Of a stretch of DNA of 64,000 nt, positions 1 through 8,798 are shown piece by piece. This DNA comes from Pseudomonas sp. KU43P (GTDB taxonomy: Bacteria > Pseudomonadota > Gammaproteobacteria > Pseudomonadales > Pseudomonadaceae), in contig NZ_AP019365.1 of assembly GCF_033095865.1 (NCBI RefSeq), positions 2,701,501 to 2,765,500 of the forward strand. Direction: 5' to 3'. Under the pieces are notes generated by a model. The model made no database searches. It was not told the origin of the DNA and worked only from the letters and a program-made list of their open reading frames with translations. Every line of letters begins with the position of its first letter. Within the stretch, counting starts at the first letter, position 1. The position numbers were made by a program, and so were the translations under genes.

Positions 1-166
1 CGATCCTCAGTTCAGCATGGCCGACCCGGCCGTCCGGGCCTTCGAGGCGGAACATCTCCGTGGCGCCGAAGGCCTTCTTGTAGAACTCGATGGCCTGGGC
101 GGCGCCCTTGATGGCCATGTAGGGGGTAATGCTGTGCTGCCCTTCGGGAATGGGTTTGACTGCCAT
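1..166 (-). CDS. VOC (glyoxalase/PhnB-like) family protein, partial
   Basis: Only the first 55 codons lie in the window; the gene continues past base 1. The protein begins MAVKPIPEGQHSITPYMAIK and goes on through AAQAIEFYKKAFGA, the usual opening of PhnB-like vicinal-oxygen-chelate proteins, where the first beta strand is followed by an AIEFYKKAFGA helix. The ATG at 166 is preceded by a GAGG-type ribosome site (GAGGAGTATCGAAC). The family includes metal-dependent isomerases, dioxygenases and resistance proteins, so the substrate cannot be told from this fragment. The 122 bases between it and the next gene hold no other clear feature. Confidence 0.8.
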   Translation of the reverse strand, partial: MAVKPIPEGQHSITPYMAIKGAAQAIEFYKKAFGATEMFRLEGPDGRVGHAELRI

Positions 167-288
167 GTTCGATACTCCTCTGACGGGTTGCGATGGGGGC
201 ACGTCGCGTGCCCCTGTTGCATAGAGTCGTTTGCACGGGTGGAAGATCGACAATCATGCTAGACCGATTGTCTATAAACAGCCGCCCC

Positions 289-1908
289 TCAGAAGATGTA
301 GTCGGTGGTCAGGAAACTCGACTGCCGGTTGCGGATGATTTCGCTGATCAACGCCTTGTTGGCTTCCTGGAAGCGGGTCGCCACCAGCGTGCGGATCGAG
401 AACACGCGCAGGGCGTCATGCACCGACAGCGTGCCTTCGGCACTGTTCTTGCGACCGTTGAACGGGTAGGTGTCCGGGCCGCGCTGGCACTGGGCGTTGA
501 GGTTGATGCGCCCGACCTGGTTGGCGAAGATGTCGACCAGGCTGCCGATGGTCTGCGGGTCGTTGCCGAACAAGCTCAGCTGCTGGCCGTAGTCGGAGTC
601 GAGCACGTAGTCGACCACTGTTTGCAGGTCGCGGTAGGGCACCACCGGCACCACCGGACCGAACTGCTCCTCGTGGTACACGCGCATATCGCCGCTCACC
701 GGGTACAGCAGCGCGGGGTAGAAGAACGACCCGCGGCTCTGGCCGCCACCCTCGTTGAGCACGCGCGCGCCCTTGGCCGTGGCATCGGCCACCAGGCCTG
801 CGAGGTAGTCGACCTTGCCCGGCTCCGGCAGCGGCGTCAGGGCCACGCCCGGATCCCAGGGCATGCCCGGCTTGAGCGCGGCGAGCTTGCGCTGGAACTT
901 GTCGAGGAAGGGCTCGACCACGTCCTCGTGCACGAACAGGATCTTCAGCGCCGTGCAGCGCTGGCCGTTGAACGACAGCGCGCCGGTGACAGCTTCGTCC
1001 ACGGCGTTGTCCAGGTCCACCTGGGGCAGGACGATGCCGGGGTTCTTGGCATCCAGGCCCAGGGCGGCACGCAGGCGGTGCGGGCGCGGGTGCAGCTTCT
1101 TCAGGTCGCTGGCGGCCTTGTGCGTGCCGATGAAGGCGAACACGTCGACCTTGCCGCTGGCCATCAACGCGCTGACCGTTTCGCGGCCACGGCCGTAGAT
1201 CACATTGATCACGCCGGGCGGGAAACTGTCGCGGAAGGCTTCGAGCAGCGGGCGGATTAACAGCACGCCGAACTTGGCGGGCTTGAACACCACCGTATTG
1301 CCCATGATCAGCGCCGGGATCAGGGTGGTGAAGGTTTCGTTCAGCGGGTAGTTGTAGGGCCCCATGCACAGCGCCACGCCCAGCGGCGCACGGCGGATCT
1401 GGCCGAGGGTGCCTTGTTCGAGCTCGAAGCGGCTGGAGCGGCGGTCGAGGTCCTTGAGCGCGTTGATGGTGTCGACGATGTAGTCGCAGGTGCGGTCGAA
1501 CTCCTTCTCCGAATCCTTGAGGTTCTTGCCGATCTCCCACATCAGCAACTTCACCACTGCGCTGCGTTGTTCGCGCATGCGGGCGAGAAACTGCTCCACA
1601 TGCTGGATGCGTTCGGCCACGCGCATGTTCGGCCAACTGCCGCGGCCCTTGTCGTAGGCCTGCACGGCGGCGTCGAGCGCGGTCAGGGCGGTGTCGGCGT
1701 CGAGCAGCGGGGCGCTGCCGAGGATGACCTGGCGGTCGCCATCGGCGTGCTTGAGCCATACTGGGCTGCGCACCGTGGCCAGTGGGCCGTCCCAGCGCCT
1801 GAGCTCACCGTTGACCAGGTAGTCGCGTTGTTCCAGGGGCTCGGCCAGGTGCCAGGCTTCGGGGATATCGTCCGGGCTGGGAAACAGCGAATCGAGCAGG
1901 GGGTCCAT
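289..1908 (-). CDS. GapN-like NADP-dependent aldehyde dehydrogenase (glyceraldehyde-3-phosphate dehydrogenase family)
   Basis: A 539-residue cytosolic aldehyde dehydrogenase of the kind usually annotated in Pseudomonas as NADP-dependent, non-phosphorylating glyceraldehyde-3-phosphate dehydrogenase. The family oxidises an aldehyde to the acid through a cysteine thioester. The cofactor region (MGPYNYPLNET, then GNTVVFKPAK) and the catalytic cysteine segment SFNGQRCTALK are present. The usual general-base motif ELGGK is replaced by ALGLDAKNP, so the canonical glutamate is not in its normal place. I chose the ATG at 1908 (MDPLLDSLFPS); the frame stays open much further upstream but runs over the divergent GGDEF-EAL gene. 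It is probably transcribed alone. The substrate is inferred from family only. Confidence 0.85.
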   Translation of the reverse strand: MDPLLDSLFPSPDDIPEAWHLAEPLEQRDYLVNGELRRWDGPLATVRSPVWLKHADGDRQVILGSAPLLDADTALTALDAAVQAYDKGRGSWPNMRVAERIQHVEQFLARMREQRSAVVKLLMWEIGKNLKDSEKEFDRTCDYIVDTINALKDLDRRSSRFELEQGTLGQIRRAPLGVALCMGPYNYPLNETFTTLIPALIMGNTVVFKPAKFGVLLIRPLLEAFRDSFPPGVINVIYGRGRETVSALMASGKVDVFAFIGTHKAASDLKKLHPRPHRLRAALGLDAKNPGIVLPQVDLDNAVDEAVTGALSFNGQRCTALKILFVHEDVVEPFLDKFQRKLAALKPGMPWDPGVALTPLPEPGKVDYLAGLVADATAKGARVLNEGGGQSRGSFFYPALLYPVSGDMRVYHEEQFGPVVPVVPYRDLQTVVDYVLDSDYGQQLSLFGNDPQTIGSLVDIFANQVGRINLNAQCQRGPDTYPFNGRKNSAEGTLSVHDALRVFSIRTLVATRFQEANKALISEIIRNRQSSFLTTDYIF

Positions 1909-2046
1909 GGGTGCCGCACCTCGCAAGTCTAGGTAGGTGAATCGCTTCAGCTTCGAGCATGCACCTGGCGAAAGAAAAATACCAGTCTGGCTCAATATTG
2001 CCGGCTGTGCGCCGATACAGGAGCAATCGACCGCGTTCGCAGGCCT

Positions 2047-3651
2047 ATGATCCCGTCCAATTCCCCGTTTTCCGAAGTGCAGAAGCCTCCTGTCGGTGGC
2101 CTGCGACAAGCCCTTTGCCGCTGGTTTCCGGCCGGTTTCGCCGTGGCCGGCACTGCCATGTCGGTGGTGCTCGGGCATGTGGATGTGCAGCGTCAACCCG
2201 CCAGCGAGCAGGGCAGCGTGCTGGCCTCGCCACTGTTCTGGTTCGCCTTGGCCTGCACCGGCGTGACCTGCCTGTTCCTGGCCCAGACCCACCGCAAGCA
2301 GCGCCAACTGCAGCAGCGCAACCGTGAACTGCGCCGCTCCCAGGCGCAGCTCGAACGGCTGGCCCACTACGACACCATCACCGGCCTGCCGAACCGGGTG
2401 TTGTTTCAGCAGCAGCTGGCCGAGGCCATTCTCAAGGGCGACGGCCTGGCTGTGCTGATGCTGGACATCGATGGCTTCAAGCAGGTCAACGACAGCCTTG
2501 GCCACGCCATGGGCGACCTGCTGTTGCAGCAGGCCACCGCGCGCTTCCTGCAGGAGCTCGACAGTGCAGACCGCTTGTGCCGCCTGGGTGGCGATGAATT
2601 CGTGTTCATGCTGCGCGGCACCCAAGGGCAGATCAGCCATCAGCTGGCCCACTTGCTACGCTGCCTGCAGCGGCCCTTCGACCTCAATGGCAACGCCGCG
2701 CTGGTTACCGGGAGCATTGGCCTGGCCTGGTGCCCGCAGCATGGGGCCGACGTCGGCAGCCTGCTGCGCCATGCCGACACTGCCATGTATGTGGCCAAGG
2801 AAAGCGGGCGCAACACCTGGCGCCCTTACCATGGCGACATGACCGCGCGCCTGCAGCAGCGCCTTGACCTGGAACGCAACCTGCGTCGAGCCTTGCAGGC
2901 GAACGAGTTCGAGCTGTGGTACCAGCCCAAGGTCGACCTGTTCAGTGGTTGCCTGGAGGGTGTGGAGGCGCTGCTGCGCTGGCGTGACCCGGCCCATGGC
3001 CTGGTACCGCCTGCCGAGTTCATCCCCCTGGCCGAACGCACGGGCCTGATCATCCCCTTGGGCGAACGGGTGCTGGAGCTGGCCTGCGCGCAGATGGCAG
3101 CCTGGCGTGACCAGGACCGGGTGCCCGGGCCGATGGCGATCAACGTGGCGGCGTTGCAGATCGAACGCAGCGATTACGTCACCAGCCTGGCCCAGGCTTT
3201 GGAGCGGCACAACCTGCCGCCGAGCCTGCTGGAGGTTGAAATCACCGAAAGCCTGCTGATGGAGAGCCAGCAACAGGCCTGCGCGGTGCTGGCCCAGTTG
3301 CAGGCCATGGGGGTGACCACTGCGGTGGACGACTTCGGCACGGGCTATTCCTCACTGGCCTACCTGCGGGCGCTGCCGATCGATCATTTGAAGATCGACC
3401 GGGCGTTCATCAAGGACCTGCCGGACGATGACGATGCCGTGGCGGTGGCCAGGGCGATCATCGACCTCGGCCACGCGCTGGGTTTTCGCATCACTGCCGA
3501 AGGTATCGAAACCCAGGCGCAGTACGACTTCCTGCGCAATGCCGGCTGCGACCAGGGCCAGGGTTACCTGCTGGCCCGGCCGATGCCGGCGGCGGACCTG
3601 GCACGCTGGCTGGCGGCCCGTCGCGAGCAGGGGCGCCAGGCTGGAGCCTGA
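2047..3651 (+). CDS. Membrane GGDEF-EAL bifunctional cyclic-di-GMP protein
   Basis: A 534-residue signalling protein. Two hydrophobic segments (about residues 20-40 and 55-77) are followed by a short basic/coiled linker, a GGDEF domain (about 100-255) and an EAL domain (about 280-525). The GGDEF active site reads RLGGDEF and is intact. There is no RxxD inhibitory site at the usual place; the sequence there is DSAD. The EAL domain keeps its key motifs: VEALLRW, EITES, DDFGTGYSS, LKIDRAF, EGIET and QGY. Both c-di-GMP synthesis and hydrolysis are therefore plausible. No periplasmic sensor domain of any size is present. The gene is divergent from the aldehyde dehydrogenase and convergent with the LRR gene, 4 bases apart. 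The ATG at 2047 lacks a strong ribosome site, so the start is less certain. Confidence 0.92.
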   Translation: MIPSNSPFSEVQKPPVGGLRQALCRWFPAGFAVAGTAMSVVLGHVDVQRQPASEQGSVLASPLFWFALACTGVTCLFLAQTHRKQRQLQQRNRELRRSQAQLERLAHYDTITGLPNRVLFQQQLAEAILKGDGLAVLMLDIDGFKQVNDSLGHAMGDLLLQQATARFLQELDSADRLCRLGGDEFVFMLRGTQGQISHQLAHLLRCLQRPFDLNGNAALVTGSIGLAWCPQHGADVGSLLRHADTAMYVAKESGRNTWRPYHGDMTARLQQRLDLERNLRRALQANEFELWYQPKVDLFSGCLEGVEALLRWRDPAHGLVPPAEFIPLAERTGLIIPLGERVLELACAQMAAWRDQDRVPGPMAINVAALQIERSDYVTSLAQALERHNLPPSLLEVEITESLLMESQQQACAVLAQLQAMGVTTAVDDFGTGYSSLAYLRALPIDHLKIDRAFIKDLPDDDDAVAVARAIIDLGHALGFRITAEGIETQAQYDFLRNAGCDQGQGYLLARPMPAADLARWLAARREQGRQAGA

Positions 3652-3655
3652 GCCT

Positions 3656-6600
3656 TCAGAGATCCAGCAGCAGTGAGGCCGACGTGGCCAACGCACGATC
3701 CCGGAATTCGGCGTCTTCCTCCATGCGCTCAAGCGCTGACCAGATCGCTTGATAGGCGGCAGCGACATCCTCACTCTCGGCAACGTCATCGATCAGCAGG
3801 CGCAATTCACGGCGGTAGTGCAGCGGTACGCGCGACCACAGCTGCAGCTGGTTGGCGCTCGCATCCAGTAGCAATGGCTCGTACTCGAAATCCGAAACCA
3901 GAAGATCGCTGCCGTGAAGCTGGTAGTAGTCTTCGATCTGTTCGCGGATTGGCAGGCCGAGGGTTTCGCTCTCCAGGCTCAGGGCATTGGCGGTCGCGGG
4001 GGGCAACACGAACCCTGTGGGCAGTCGCACGAAATGGTTGTCCGACAGATCGATGACCCTGGGAGAGGTGAAATGCTCCAACCCCTTTGGCACGTCCATG
4101 AGGCCGCACTCAACCATGAACAACGACCTGATCGTGGTCATCCGTGTCATGTCGGGTGCATTGATCAGCCGGTTCAGTGACAAGTCAAGCACCTGCAGTG
4201 AGCTCATCTGTTCCAGCGTCGCCTGGGCCTGGGCATCCCATGTCAGGCGGTTGCCCTCCATGTCCAGCCAGGTCAATTGGTAAGGAGCGGGAACCTGTGG
4301 CAGCCGCTCGAAGCTGCAACGACCCAGGATCAGCCTACGCAGGTTGGGCAGGCGCTCGAACCAATGCGCTGGCAACTCGTTCAAGGGGGAGTTGCCGCCA
4401 AGGTCCAGTTCGACCACATGGTCCAGGCCGTTGGGCATGGGTAGCGTGGCCAGATCGAGGTTTTCCAGTTCGAGGCCAGCCAGGTCCAGGTTAGGGATCA
4501 GCTCGCCGTTGGGCAGGCGTAGAACCGAGTTGTACCGCCAGCTGTTGAGTATGGCGGTACTAGCACGTTGTCGACGCGCCGCGCCGGCAGCCCACCGCTC
4601 CAGGTAAGTGCGCAATTGTTGCAAAGCGGTTTCGCGTATCCCTAGTTCAAGCTCCGGCGAGCGCAGGGCGCGTTGCCAGTCGCTGCGCAACTGATCGACT
4701 TGTTCGGGTGTGATGGTGGGGTATAGCCTGCGCAGGCGTGCTGGTACCGAGTGATTGAAGAACGGTGAAGGTGGCGGTAACGGATCCAGCGGTGCGCCAC
4801 CGAGCAGCCTGAGGCGCGGCGTCGTACGGTTGGCCGTCGGCCCCCACAGGCGAGAGGGCCAGCGCGAACGTTCGGCGCCTGCCAATTGCTGCACACGTTC
4901 GCGCAGCGCGTCCACTTCGCCCCATCGTTGCCTGAGCGTGGGCGGCACAGCGGCATACAGCGCCTGGAAGCGATCAATGAACAAGGAACCGGCTGCTGGA
5001 CGTTCGCCTCGATACACCTCGTACCCCTGAGTCGATTTGAGCAGCAGGGCACGCTGGCTGGCCTGGGGGGAGCCGAAACTGACGAGCAACTCGCCGCCAG
5101 GGCTGGCGGCGCGAATTTCCAGATGAAACTCACTGGGCCATTCGCCCAGCCGTTGGATACAGGCAAGCAGCAAGCGATCGCTATCGTCACTTCCCAGCCG
5201 GGGCTCATACAGGCCCTCCAGGGCTCTGGCCAGTGCACGATCAGGCCCGGTTTCAGCCAGCGCCGCCAACGGCGATTGCAGGCTCTCCCGCTGTGCCACC
5301 GAGAGTTCGGGCAGGCGCTTGGCCAACGTCAGGCGCTGCAAGGTTTCGGTCAGCAAGGGGGGTGTGGTCGCCCGCGCCAGGTGGATGGCCTGCAACTTTC
5401 CGCGATCCACGCCGCTGATGGTCAGCGCATGGTTTAGCACGGTGTCATCCAGTGCCCCCGTATCCAACCCGAGGCGTCGCACGGCCTGGCTGTCGGACCA
5501 GGCCTGTGGCGCCTCGTGCTCTTCGCGCCAGGCGCCTTGGCCATTGTGTTCGAGCATCGGCTGGTAGGCCTTCGGGTCGTCTGGGTGAATGATACGCCAG
5601 CGCAGCGTCTTTTCGTCCTGGCGTACCTGGTAAAGCTCATCCCCCATGCGGATGAACCGCGAGCCGCCATGCAGATACTGGCCCGTGTCGTCGGCTGCAA
5701 GCTCCGCGGGGAGCTCGACGGCGCTGGCATAACGCGAGAGGTTGGCATCCCAGAGGCGCTTGCTGCCATCCGCAAGCTCCACCGGGTTCAGTTTTTCCAT
5801 CAAAGGGCTGCTGAACAATTTGGGCAGTACCTGGCCGGCTGCGTGCAAGCCACCAACCAGCGCAAGGTTCAGGCCTACGGACTCCAGGTGCCGCAAGGCC
5901 AGATGGCGATCGCCGATGCTCCATGCCTCGTATCCCTCGAAGACCTCACCCAGCAGTTGGCACGCCATGACCGCTGTCATGCAGGTGCCCAGGCCAGGGA
6001 TGAAGAAGCCGGCGAGCATCAGGGTGTCCATGCCCAGGCTCTGCCACTGAGCAACGCGTCGCTGGTGAGCCTGCTCGTCGACGTGAGCGGTGGGGACTGC
6101 CAGCAGTGCGGCTTCAGCCTTCAGGCGCCGGACATGCTCGGCATAGCGCCAGGGCAACAGCGGGGAGTCGAGGGTAGTCAGGCTCAGGTGCAGGTCGAGG
6201 GTGTCGCCATCAGTGTTCTGTTGCAGCAGGTCGAGTAGACGATAGTGCTGTGTCCTCGTCACATAGCGCAGGAATGCGCTTCGTGTGGCGGGTTGCAACA
6301 GCCTGGCGGCCAGATGCTGGCTAAGGGGCGTTACGCCGCTGAACTGCACCATGCTTCGCTCGCTGCCGGGGCAGTGCAACAGCAGCCCACCGCAGCCGTC
6401 GTCGACGACCAGCACTTCATGTAACGGGATATCGAACAGTGTCAGCTGCCAGCAACGCACCGAGCCTTCTGCTGCCAACGCGGCGATGACATCCCGTGCC
6501 GGGCCGTCGATGTCGTGACGCATGAAGGCCAGGTCAGCCGCCAGTTGCAGCTGCTCGCGCTGGACGTCGATGAAAGCGGCGCTCACGGTGTCCGCATGGG

Positions 6601-7261
6601 TGTCGAAACATGCCTGCAGGTGTTCCTGATAGCGCTGGCCGATATCCATCTGCCTGCAGGTGCTGGCGAACACCTCGGGGGGCAGGTCAAGCGGCTCGAG
6701 AGTGACCGTTTCTGAAGGCAAGTCGATATCGACCAAGGTTTCACTGTCACCCAAGGTGGTCTGACCGACCACGGTGGTGGGCGTAAATCGTGCATTCCCC
6801 GCCAGTGCCAACGCGCTGTCGCGGTCGAATTCGGCTGCGTCCTCGAAATTGTGCAGGGCTGCTTCGATCAGGCTCATCGTCTTGTGTTCGGTGACATAAG
6901 TACCGAACGTGAAGAAATGCCGGACCAGCACCAGTTCGGTTGTACGCGGGGGTACGGATAGCCCATGTTGAGTCTGCAAGGTATGCGTGAGCAGATCTTC
7001 GGCAAACTCTGCGATGTTGCGCAGGCCTTTGAGGGTAACGGCCAAGGCCTGCTGGGCGCGATGCAGCCGCAACTGGCTGGCGAGCACGGCCTCGCGCAAG
7101 TGGGGGAGGGCATTGGCGAACCAGGGCGCTTGCGCGTCCGTGAGGCCTTGTTCTGGCAACAGACTTTCGCGCAGGGCGCCCCATTGTTCGACGTTGGCAT
7201 GGGTAGACCAGGACGGCAGTTGTTTGGCTATCAAATGATGATGCGGATTGAGCGGGGACAT
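3656..7261 (-). CDS. Large LRR protein with DUF6543 (dermonecrotic-toxin-like) N-terminus; NEL-like E3 ligase end truncated or absent
   Basis: A 1201-residue protein without a signal peptide. The N-terminal two thirds match the general pattern of the Pseudomonas DUF6543 family, including the hydrophobic signature FFIPGLGTCMTAVMACQLL followed by EGYEAWSIGD (about residues 415-450). Leucine-rich repeats occupy about 915-1085 (VVELDLGGNSPL, LRRLILGRCSFERLP, LQVLDLSLNRL, PRVIDLSDNHFVRLP). Family members commonly end in a NEL-type E3 ubiquitin ligase domain with a catalytic cysteine. Here only about 115 residues follow the repeats, and the protein stops after IWSALERMEEDAEFRDRAL, about where a NEL cysteine would be expected. 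The ATG at 7261 has a good ribosome site (CAGGAG); a longer frame to 7384 is less likely. Role as effector, toxin or degenerate relic is undecided. Confidence 0.8.
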   Translation of the reverse strand: MSPLNPHHHLIAKQLPSWSTHANVEQWGALRESLLPEQGLTDAQAPWFANALPHLREAVLASQLRLHRAQQALAVTLKGLRNIAEFAEDLLTHTLQTQHGLSVPPRTTELVLVRHFFTFGTYVTEHKTMSLIEAALHNFEDAAEFDRDSALALAGNARFTPTTVVGQTTLGDSETLVDIDLPSETVTLEPLDLPPEVFASTCRQMDIGQRYQEHLQACFDTHADTVSAAFIDVQREQLQLAADLAFMRHDIDGPARDVIAALAAEGSVRCWQLTLFDIPLHEVLVVDDGCGGLLLHCPGSERSMVQFSGVTPLSQHLAARLLQPATRSAFLRYVTRTQHYRLLDLLQQNTDGDTLDLHLSLTTLDSPLLPWRYAEHVRRLKAEAALLAVPTAHVDEQAHQRRVAQWQSLGMDTLMLAGFFIPGLGTCMTAVMACQLLGEVFEGYEAWSIGDRHLALRHLESVGLNLALVGGLHAAGQVLPKLFSSPLMEKLNPVELADGSKRLWDANLSRYASAVELPAELAADDTGQYLHGGSRFIRMGDELYQVRQDEKTLRWRIIHPDDPKAYQPMLEHNGQGAWREEHEAPQAWSDSQAVRRLGLDTGALDDTVLNHALTISGVDRGKLQAIHLARATTPPLLTETLQRLTLAKRLPELSVAQRESLQSPLAALAETGPDRALARALEGLYEPRLGSDDSDRLLLACIQRLGEWPSEFHLEIRAASPGGELLVSFGSPQASQRALLLKSTQGYEVYRGERPAAGSLFIDRFQALYAAVPPTLRQRWGEVDALRERVQQLAGAERSRWPSRLWGPTANRTTPRLRLLGGAPLDPLPPPSPFFNHSVPARLRRLYPTITPEQVDQLRSDWQRALRSPELELGIRETALQQLRTYLERWAAGAARRQRASTAILNSWRYNSVLRLPNGELIPNLDLAGLELENLDLATLPMPNGLDHVVELDLGGNSPLNELPAHWFERLPNLRRLILGRCSFERLPQVPAPYQLTWLDMEGNRLTWDAQAQATLEQMSSLQVLDLSLNRLINAPDMTRMTTIRSLFMVECGLMDVPKGLEHFTSPRVIDLSDNHFVRLPTGFVLPPATANALSLESETLGLPIREQIEDYYQLHGSDLLVSDFEYEPLLLDASANQLQLWSRVPLHYRRELRLLIDDVAESEDVAAAYQAIWSALERMEEDAEFRDRALATSASLLLDL

Positions 7262-7444
7262 GGCATGGCTCCTGCTGAAAACGGAAGGGCAGGAAGCCCT
7301 GAAGTCATGCCTCAGGCGCAGTAGATAGTTATCAATTGAATAAACGAATGGACAGCGCGCACATGTCGGTATGTTTGACGCCATAAAACAACGCCGGGTG
7401 CTAGCAAAATGCCGCTTGCCAAGCCGCGCCCTTGCATCTTAAAT

Positions 7445-7487
7445 TGTTACTGAATGTTAGGGCGATAACGGTTAAATGTTACTGAAT
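7445..7487. promoter_or_regulatory. Direct repeat TGTTACTGAAT, 32 bases apart, upstream of the EPS locus
   Basis: The 11-base word TGTTACTGAAT occurs at 7445 and again at 7477, 32 bases apart, about three helical turns. It lies in the AT-rich 314-base gap (7262-7575) between the divergent LRR gene and the first gene of the EPS region. This is the expected place for an activator or repressor site. No clear sigma-70 promoter could be assigned nearby. Confidence 0.35.
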
Positions 7488-7575
7488 AATCAGTAAGTTA
7501 AGTGGCTTTTTCTATAGATCATCATAGTCTTTTGCGATACCGCCAGTTGAAATATACAAAGGACATCAAAAAAGA

Positions 7576-8730
7576 ATGAAAGCGCATATGGTGGCAGTAG
7601 CTCGCAAACTCATCTCGCCCTCCCTGCGTTACGAGATCAGAACCGTTTCAAGCATGTTACGGGACTTGCTCGGTCGTGCCTGTTTCTGGCGCTGGGAGAT
7701 CGCCCGCTTCAGGCTGCAGCAAGCAAGCCCTTACGAAATCCTCTATATCGGCCGCAAGCAACAGCGCGAAATGGCCAAGCTGCTGATCGGTGGCAAGGCG
7801 CCTCGTGATGCCGGGCAGGTGACGGACCATGAGCCACCCGCAGCGCAGAACCATGTGGTCGTGGTGAGCGAAGTGCCCACTGCCGGTGCCCTGTCGGTGC
7901 CCCATTACCTGAGCGCTGTGGTACCACTGGGGCGCTCGCTGGAGGATATCACCGGGCGCTACGACAGCGAGCTACGCCGCAGCATTCGCAAGAACCGACC
8001 GCTCTACCAGATGCGGCAGACCTTTGACGATGCCGAGATCGCCATGGCCGACCGCGACCTGCTGCGCCCATATGCCACGGCGCGCCAAGGGATCCACGCC
8101 GCGCAATTTGCCACCGAGGAGGTCTTCAGGCTGGCCAAGGGTGTTGGCCGGCTCGATCTGATCACCTTGAACGACGAAGTGGTGGCCTGCCACCTGGGCT
8201 GCGAGATCACCCGGGGCGGCAAGCGCTACTGGAGCACCTTGCGATTCGGCTACTGCGAAGCGGTGTTCTCGGACGCAAAGCGCCTGCGCGAGGTCAACTC
8301 CATCACCACCTTCATGGCCTTGGAATGGGCACTGGAGCATGGTTATGACTATTACGACATCGGCCTGTGCCTGGCGCGGCCCGACGACGGCTTGCTCAAG
8401 TGGAAGCGCCGCCGTGGCGGCGATGTCGACTCGCTGGGCAATCACGCCTACATGTTCGTGCGCCTGCCCAAGAATGGCACCGCGCAGTTTCTCTGGGACA
8501 CGCCGTTGTTCGCCATGGAGGGCAACAAGTTGACACTTCACCTGGGCCTGCCGGAGGGCGCCAGTGAAGAAGAAGTGGCCAGCCGTTATCACGAAATGGT
8601 CTTTGGCGGGCTGCACAAGATCTACCTCTATGGCGCCAAAAGTGCAGGTGAATCATTCCTGGAAACCTTGCGCGCACGCTATGCCACCTTCAATTCACCG
8701 CCCCAGATGGAGCGGGTGCCCTCCAGCTGA
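7576..8730 (+). CDS. GNAT/FemAB-like (BioF2-type) acyltransferase
   Basis: A 384-residue soluble protein of the broad GNAT/FemAB-like acyltransferase group often found in polysaccharide loci. The central part has the typical order: a recognition segment ITGRYDSELRRSIRKN, a mixed fold with VACHLGCEI and KRYWSTLRFGY, and a C-terminal GYDYYDIGLCLARPDDGLLKWKRR stretch resembling the core of these enzymes. It probably transfers an acyl or aminoacyl group onto a sugar or lipid intermediate; the donor is unknown. FemAB-like proteins also accompany PEP-CTERM/XrtA exopolysaccharide loci, which fits the neighbours. The ATG at 7576 is weakly supported by a ribosome site (AAAGGACATCAAAAAAGA). Confidence 0.7.
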   Translation: MKAHMVAVARKLISPSLRYEIRTVSSMLRDLLGRACFWRWEIARFRLQQASPYEILYIGRKQQREMAKLLIGGKAPRDAGQVTDHEPPAAQNHVVVVSEVPTAGALSVPHYLSAVVPLGRSLEDITGRYDSELRRSIRKNRPLYQMRQTFDDAEIAMADRDLLRPYATARQGIHAAQFATEEVFRLAKGVGRLDLITLNDEVVACHLGCEITRGGKRYWSTLRFGYCEAVFSDAKRLREVNSITTFMALEWALEHGYDYYDIGLCLARPDDGLLKWKRRRGGDVDSLGNHAYMFVRLPKNGTAQFLWDTPLFAMEGNKLTLHLGLPEGASEEEVASRYHEMVFGGLHKIYLYGAKSAGESFLETLRARYATFNSPPQMERVPSS

Positions 8731-8798
8731 GCACCCGGCCGGGCCGGTAACACAACCCCTGCGTCAGCCCTTAGCCCCGTCACCGTGGAGGCCGCTTC

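Noticed and set aside
3656..7384. Longer start (7384) for the LRR protein
   Set aside because: The 41 extra residues are cysteine-rich and unlike the family, while the ATG at 7261 has a clear CAGGAG ribosome site.
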